From assembly GCA_963667205.1 (NCBI GenBank), contig OY762959.1:1984001-2048000 (forward strand): a DNA stretch of 64,000 nt. Reading direction: 5' to 3'. The notes under the pieces are model-generated. The model did not search any database and was not told the origin of the DNA. It was given only the letters and a program-made list of their open reading frames with translations. Of the stretch, positions 61,064-64,000 are shown piece by piece (position 1 is the first letter of the stretch; every line of letters begins with the position of its first letter). The position numbers and the translations under genes were made by a program. Origin of the DNA: CF-162 sp963667205. GTDB lineage: Bacteria; Chloroflexota; Dehalococcoidia; SM23-28-2; RBG-16-64-32.

Positions 61064-61672
61064 TCAAGTCTGACCCAGCTTCGAACGCAGCTTCTCCCAG
61101 GCATCCAGCGCTTGCCGCTTCGTGCCTTCGAGATCGCAGTCTGTATCGATCACCACATGGGCGTCGCGTGTGCGCTCTTCGTTCGACATCTGGCTCTTGA
61201 TGCGCTCCAGCACCTGCTCCTCTGGGAGGCCGCTGCGTTCCGACGTGCGCCGGGCGGCGATGTCGGGAGCCACGGCGGTCACCCAGGTCTCGTCCGCCAG
61301 GTCGTCCCATTCCGCCTCGAATAGAAGCGCCGCCTCCAGCACGGCGATCTCGACGCCTTCTCGCGCCAGCGCCGTGAGGCGGTCGCGCATCATGCCTTTC
61401 ATCCGCGGGTGCGTGATCGAGTTCAGCGCCATCAGGTGCTTCGGGTCCGAGAAGACGATTGCGCCCAGCTTCTTGCGGTCGATCGTGCCGTCATCGGCCA
61501 CGACCTCGCGCCCAAACCGGTCGACGATCTCCTGCCAGGCCGGGTGGCCGGGGCTGTAGACCTCGTGGCCGATGATGTCGGCGCTGAGGATCGTTCCGCC
61601 CTGCTCCTCGAGCACCGCAGCGACGGTGGACTTGCCGCTGCCGATGCCGCCTGTGAGACCGATAACATACAT
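61064..61672 (-). CDS. coaE: Dephospho-CoA kinase
   Basis: A 202-residue P-loop kinase: MYVIGLTGGIGSGKSTVAAV, then LSADIIGHEVYSPGHPAW, HPRMKGMMRDRL and VLEAALLFEAEW. It phosphorylates the 3'-OH of dephospho-CoA, the last step in CoA synthesis. Start at 61672 with GAGG 8 bases upstream. The usual length suggests a complete protein. Confidence 0.95.
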   Translation of the reverse strand: MYVIGLTGGIGSGKSTVAAVLEEQGGTILSADIIGHEVYSPGHPAWQEIVDRFGREVVADDGTIDRKKLGAIVFSDPKHLMALNSITHPRMKGMMRDRLTALAREGVEIAVLEAALLFEAEWDDLADETWVTAVAPDIAARRTSERSGLPEEQVLERIKSQMSNEERTRDAHVVIDTDCDLEGTKRQALDAWEKLRSKLGQT

Positions 61673-61785
61673 GGCGTCCGCCTCTGAGTAAGGGAGATGA
61701 AAGAGCGCGCCCCGACGTGCGCGCACCCCGATTTTAGGTAGACCGCGGCGCGAGGGTCAAGGAAGACTGTTCGGGGATGTTGGCG

Positions 61786-62238
61786 CTAGTCGCCAAGCCA
61801 GAGTTCGTAGTTCATCGCGCGGTCCATGCCCTCACGCTCGTAGAAGCGGTGGGCGTCCACCCGGCCCCAGCCGGAGCTGAGCGCCAGATGCGTGCAGCCC
61901 TGCCGGCGCGCCCAGTCGGTGGCGGCTGCCAGGAGCGCCTTGCCCACGCCGCCGCTGCGCACGGCCCGGTCGACGACGAGGTCCTGCAGCCACGTGCGCT
62001 GACCGTAGCGGATCGATTCGATGTCGCGATATACGGACGCCAGCCCGACCAGCGAGCCGTCGTCCAGCGCGAGGAGGACGTCAGAGTGCTCGTCCTCCAC
62101 CGCCGAGCGGAAGCCGTCGCTGCCGCGCTTGCGCGTGTAGCCGGGCGCCGGTGCGCCGGGTGCGTCGAAGAGCTGCTCAAGCAGAGCGAGGAACGCCGGC
62201 TCGTCGGCGCGTGTGGCGGGCCGAATGGCGATGCTCAT
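61786..62238 (-). CDS. GNAT-family acetyltransferase
   Basis: A 150-residue acetyltransferase. The acetyl-CoA motif is VRSGGVGKALLAAATDWA, preceded by WLQDLVVDRA. HRFYEREGM ends the fold. It resembles aminoglycoside/amino-acid acetyltransferases without a specific signature. The alpha/beta-hydrolase gene upstream ends 23 bp away. Confidence 0.85.
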   Translation of the reverse strand: MSIAIRPATRADEPAFLALLEQLFDAPGAPAPGYTRKRGSDGFRSAVEDEHSDVLLALDDGSLVGLASVYRDIESIRYGQRTWLQDLVVDRAVRSGGVGKALLAAATDWARRQGCTHLALSSGWGRVDAHRFYEREGMDRAMNYELWLGD

Positions 62239-62261
62239 CCTGTTCTACGGGCCACCGGACG

Positions 62262-63083
62262 CTACTTGGCCGCTGCGAAGTGGCTACGGTGACCGCCGAG
62301 GAAGGCCAGCACCGCACTGTTGACGGCGAGGGCGCGCTCGGTCAGGAAGCCGTGACCAGCGCCCTCGAACGGCACGAAATGGGCGTCCGGGATGTGTCTG
62401 GCGAGTAGCTCCTGGTTAGGGAAGGGTACGATCTGATCTTCGGTTGCGCCCATCACCATCGTCGGCGTCTCGATCTTGCCCAGCAGCCCGTGGGCGTTGA
62501 AGCTCATGATGGCCATCACCTGCTTCTGAAGTGCGTGCGGCGGCGCCATGAGGCTCATGTTTGCGAGCGAGCGCTGCAACAGCCAATCGCGCTTCTTCGC
62601 CAGGAACGCCTCGCTGTAGAAGAGCTTGAGGCCCGCTGCCACGGCCTCTTCCATCGAGTTGACGCCGTTACTGACGAACTGCTGGAAGACCTTCGGGTCG
62701 GGGAACGTGGCCTGCGGGCCGCCGGCCATCGTCCCGGCCAGGATCAGCGACCGAACGCGGGCGCGGTGGCGGTGGTGCATCTCCTGCGCGATCATGCCGC
62801 CCATTGACATGCCGAAGACGTGCGCCTCCTTGATGCCCAGCTCGTCCATCAGCGCAGCGGTATCGTCCGCCATCTGGCGGATGCTGTACGGTTCGTCCGG
62901 CGCCTCGCTGCGGCCCGCGCCGCGGTTGTCGAAGGCGATCAACTGGTACTCGCGCGAAAGCGGCTCCAGCTGGGAGTCCCAGGCCGTGACGTTGGCGCCG
63001 AGGCCCATGATCATGACGACAGGCTCGCCACTCCCGTGCAACTCGTAGTAAAGCTCGACGCCGTTAACGCGGACCTTGGTCAT
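62262..63083 (-). CDS. Alpha/beta-hydrolase
   Basis: A 273-residue hydrolase. The nucleophile elbow is GMSMGG, with the oxyanion-side GLGANVTAWDSQ and DNRGAGRS, acid near GATEDQIVP and histidine in GAGHGFL. This is the 3-oxoadipate-enol-lactonase/haloperoxidase-like subgroup, which can hydrolyse esters or lactones; the substrate is unknown. It follows the acyl-CoA dehydrogenase by 3 bp. Confidence 0.9.
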   Translation of the reverse strand: MTKVRVNGVELYYELHGSGEPVVMIMGLGANVTAWDSQLEPLSREYQLIAFDNRGAGRSEAPDEPYSIRQMADDTAALMDELGIKEAHVFGMSMGGMIAQEMHHRHRARVRSLILAGTMAGGPQATFPDPKVFQQFVSNGVNSMEEAVAAGLKLFYSEAFLAKKRDWLLQRSLANMSLMAPPHALQKQVMAIMSFNAHGLLGKIETPTMVMGATEDQIVPFPNQELLARHIPDAHFVPFEGAGHGFLTERALAVNSAVLAFLGGHRSHFAAAK

Positions 63084-63086
63084 GCG

Positions 63087-64000
63087 CTACACCGCCGCCG
63101 GCAGCTTCTCGGGGTCCAGCGGCTGGTAGCGGGTGACGGCGTCGAAGAGATCGAGGGCGGAGCGGTCGTCGCTGATGCCGCGCAAGGCGCCGGTTCCGCC
63201 GAGGCGCTCGCGGATGAAGAAGCGCGCGACGGCCGCCTTGCGGGCGTCGCCGCTCGCGTCCAGTTCGCCCTGGGCGGTCTCCAGCAGGAGCGCCGCCTGC
63301 GCCAGGTCCGAAAGGGCGGCGGTGATGCGGCGCGCGTTGAGCTGGCGGACGTCACCGTCGGCGCGCGCTGTGAAGGCGATGATCTCCTGCGCCTCGCGGC
63401 GGGCCTGCGCCACGGCGTCCTTCATCGGCGTGAGAGATGAGTGCGAGACGGCCGAGAGGGCCGAGTCGACGCGGTTGAGGAGCGCGTCGTGGGCGCTCTC
63501 TTTGCCCATCGCGCGCAAGACGTCGAGGCAGATGATGTTTTCGGTGCCCTCCCAGATCGTGTGGCACTGGGCGTCGCGGAGCTGGCGTGCAGTCGGGAAC
63601 GTCTCGATGTAGCCGTTGCCGCCGTGCATCTCCACGGCCTGGCTGGCCAGCTCTAGGCCGCCGCGGGCGCCCTTGAACTTGGTCAGCGGCACGAGAATGC
63701 GGTACAGGCGCCGGCCCTCTTCGTCGCCCTTGCCGGCCGCTAGCGACGACGCCTCGAAGACGATCGCCGAAACGGCCTCGACGGCGACGACCATGTTGAC
63801 GAGCGTCTCCTGCACCAGCGGCAGCTGGTCCAGGCGCTTGCCGAAGGCCATGCGGTTGGCGGCGTAGATCGCCGACTCGACGAACGAGCGGCGCATGATG
63901 CCGAGGCCCATGGTCGCCACGCCCATGCGCGAGCCGTTGACCATACCCATCATGCGGTTGAGGCCGCGCGTCTCGGACGCGGCGGCGGTGGGGTTGCTCA
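63087..64000 (-). CDS. AidB/IBR3-type acyl-CoA dehydrogenase, N-terminus outside window
   Basis: The C-terminal 303 codons of an acyl-CoA dehydrogenase that runs off the right edge (SNPTAAASETRGLNRMMG is the first readable part). It has FGKRLDQLPLVQETLVNMV, MHGGNGYIETFPTARQLRDA and CHTIWEGTENIICLDVLRAM, the AidB-like pattern with an extra C-terminal helical domain. FAD-dependent; substrate unknown. Operon with the alpha/beta-hydrolase. Confidence 0.9.
   Translation of the reverse strand, partial: SNPTAAASETRGLNRMMGMVNGSRMGVATMGLGIMRRSFVESAIYAANRMAFGKRLDQLPLVQETLVNMVVAVEAVSAIVFEASSLAAGKGDEEGRRLYRILVPLTKFKGARGGLELASQAVEMHGGNGYIETFPTARQLRDAQCHTIWEGTENIICLDVLRAMGKESAHDALLNRVDSALSAVSHSSLTPMKDAVAQARREAQEIIAFTARADGDVRQLNARRITAALSDLAQAALLLETAQGELDASGDARKAAVARFFIRERLGGTGALRGISDDRSALDLFDAVTRYQPLDPEKLPAAV

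Overview
The window is one GC-rich chromosomal segment, densely coded on both strands, with no rRNA, tRNA, phage or CRISPR. It most resembles a Chloroflexota genome, probably Dehalococcoidia-like. This is inference from: secreted proteins ending in short dockerin-like repeats (GD-NCSG---PVD-L--LR); a CIRCE-controlled groESL next to an HspR-type heat-shock operon; a T-box in front of a long (type 2-like) ileS; several acyl-CoA dehydrogenases; and many genes with a -10 box a few bases before the start codon and no Shine-Dalgarno. No 16S gene is present, so the lineage is not proven.

Layout. 1-5000: a cut-off VOC protein, a RimI-like acetyltransferase and a heterodimeric ABC exporter. 5000-7230: CIRCE-groES-groEL with a hairpin terminator. 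7300-14220: a secreted dockerin-like protein, an M16 peptidase, two metallo-beta-lactamase-fold hydrolases flanking two tandem acetyltransferases (one carrying a perfect 40-bp palindrome), holB and a PPOX-fold protein. 14300-20770: a DrrAB-like ABC transporter, a DsbA/FrnE-like protein, an acyl-CoA dehydrogenase, a lipoprotein, lysA and a small conserved protein. 20950-25710 (minus): the chromosome-maintenance/membrane-insertion cluster rpmH-rnpA-yidD-(PQQ lipoprotein)-yidC-khpB-pfkB-like. 25770-34500: a zinc-ribbon protein, T-box-ileS, a YihY-type membrane protein, a RodZ-PASTA fusion, DUF503, scpB, amaP-like and mtaB. 34580-40590: a tiny NrdJ-tail-like zinc ribbon behind a perfect 15-7-15 inverted repeat, glycerate kinase, a small metallopeptidase, a MecA-type PBP lipoprotein and an MFS exporter.

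40590-49230: an acyl-CoA dehydrogenase, two gene remnants, an SDR, a SnoaL-like protein, a frameshifted HIT gene, then the heat-shock operon dnaJ-hspR-(low-GC membrane-protein gene)-clpC. It is preceded by a 13-7-13 inverted repeat and a good promoter and closed by a strong terminator. 49260-56650: a helical protein, folC, fabF, galE, a secreted metzincin with dockerin-like repeats, a lipoprotein and cinA. 56750-64000: a MoxR-type AAA+ ATPase with a 1098-residue VWA partner (NorQ/NorD-like), coaE, an acetyltransferase, an alpha/beta hydrolase and a cut-off AidB-type acyl-CoA dehydrogenase.

The most unusual signals are in the DNA: palindromic in-frame peptide elements (RPDGRPSGR twice in dnaJ; the 40-bp palindrome in an acetyltransferase), two operator-like inverted repeats of related geometry, a recurring leaderless start motif, a probable ATA start codon, and a low-GC gene wedged by 3- and 4-nt overlaps into the heat-shock operon.
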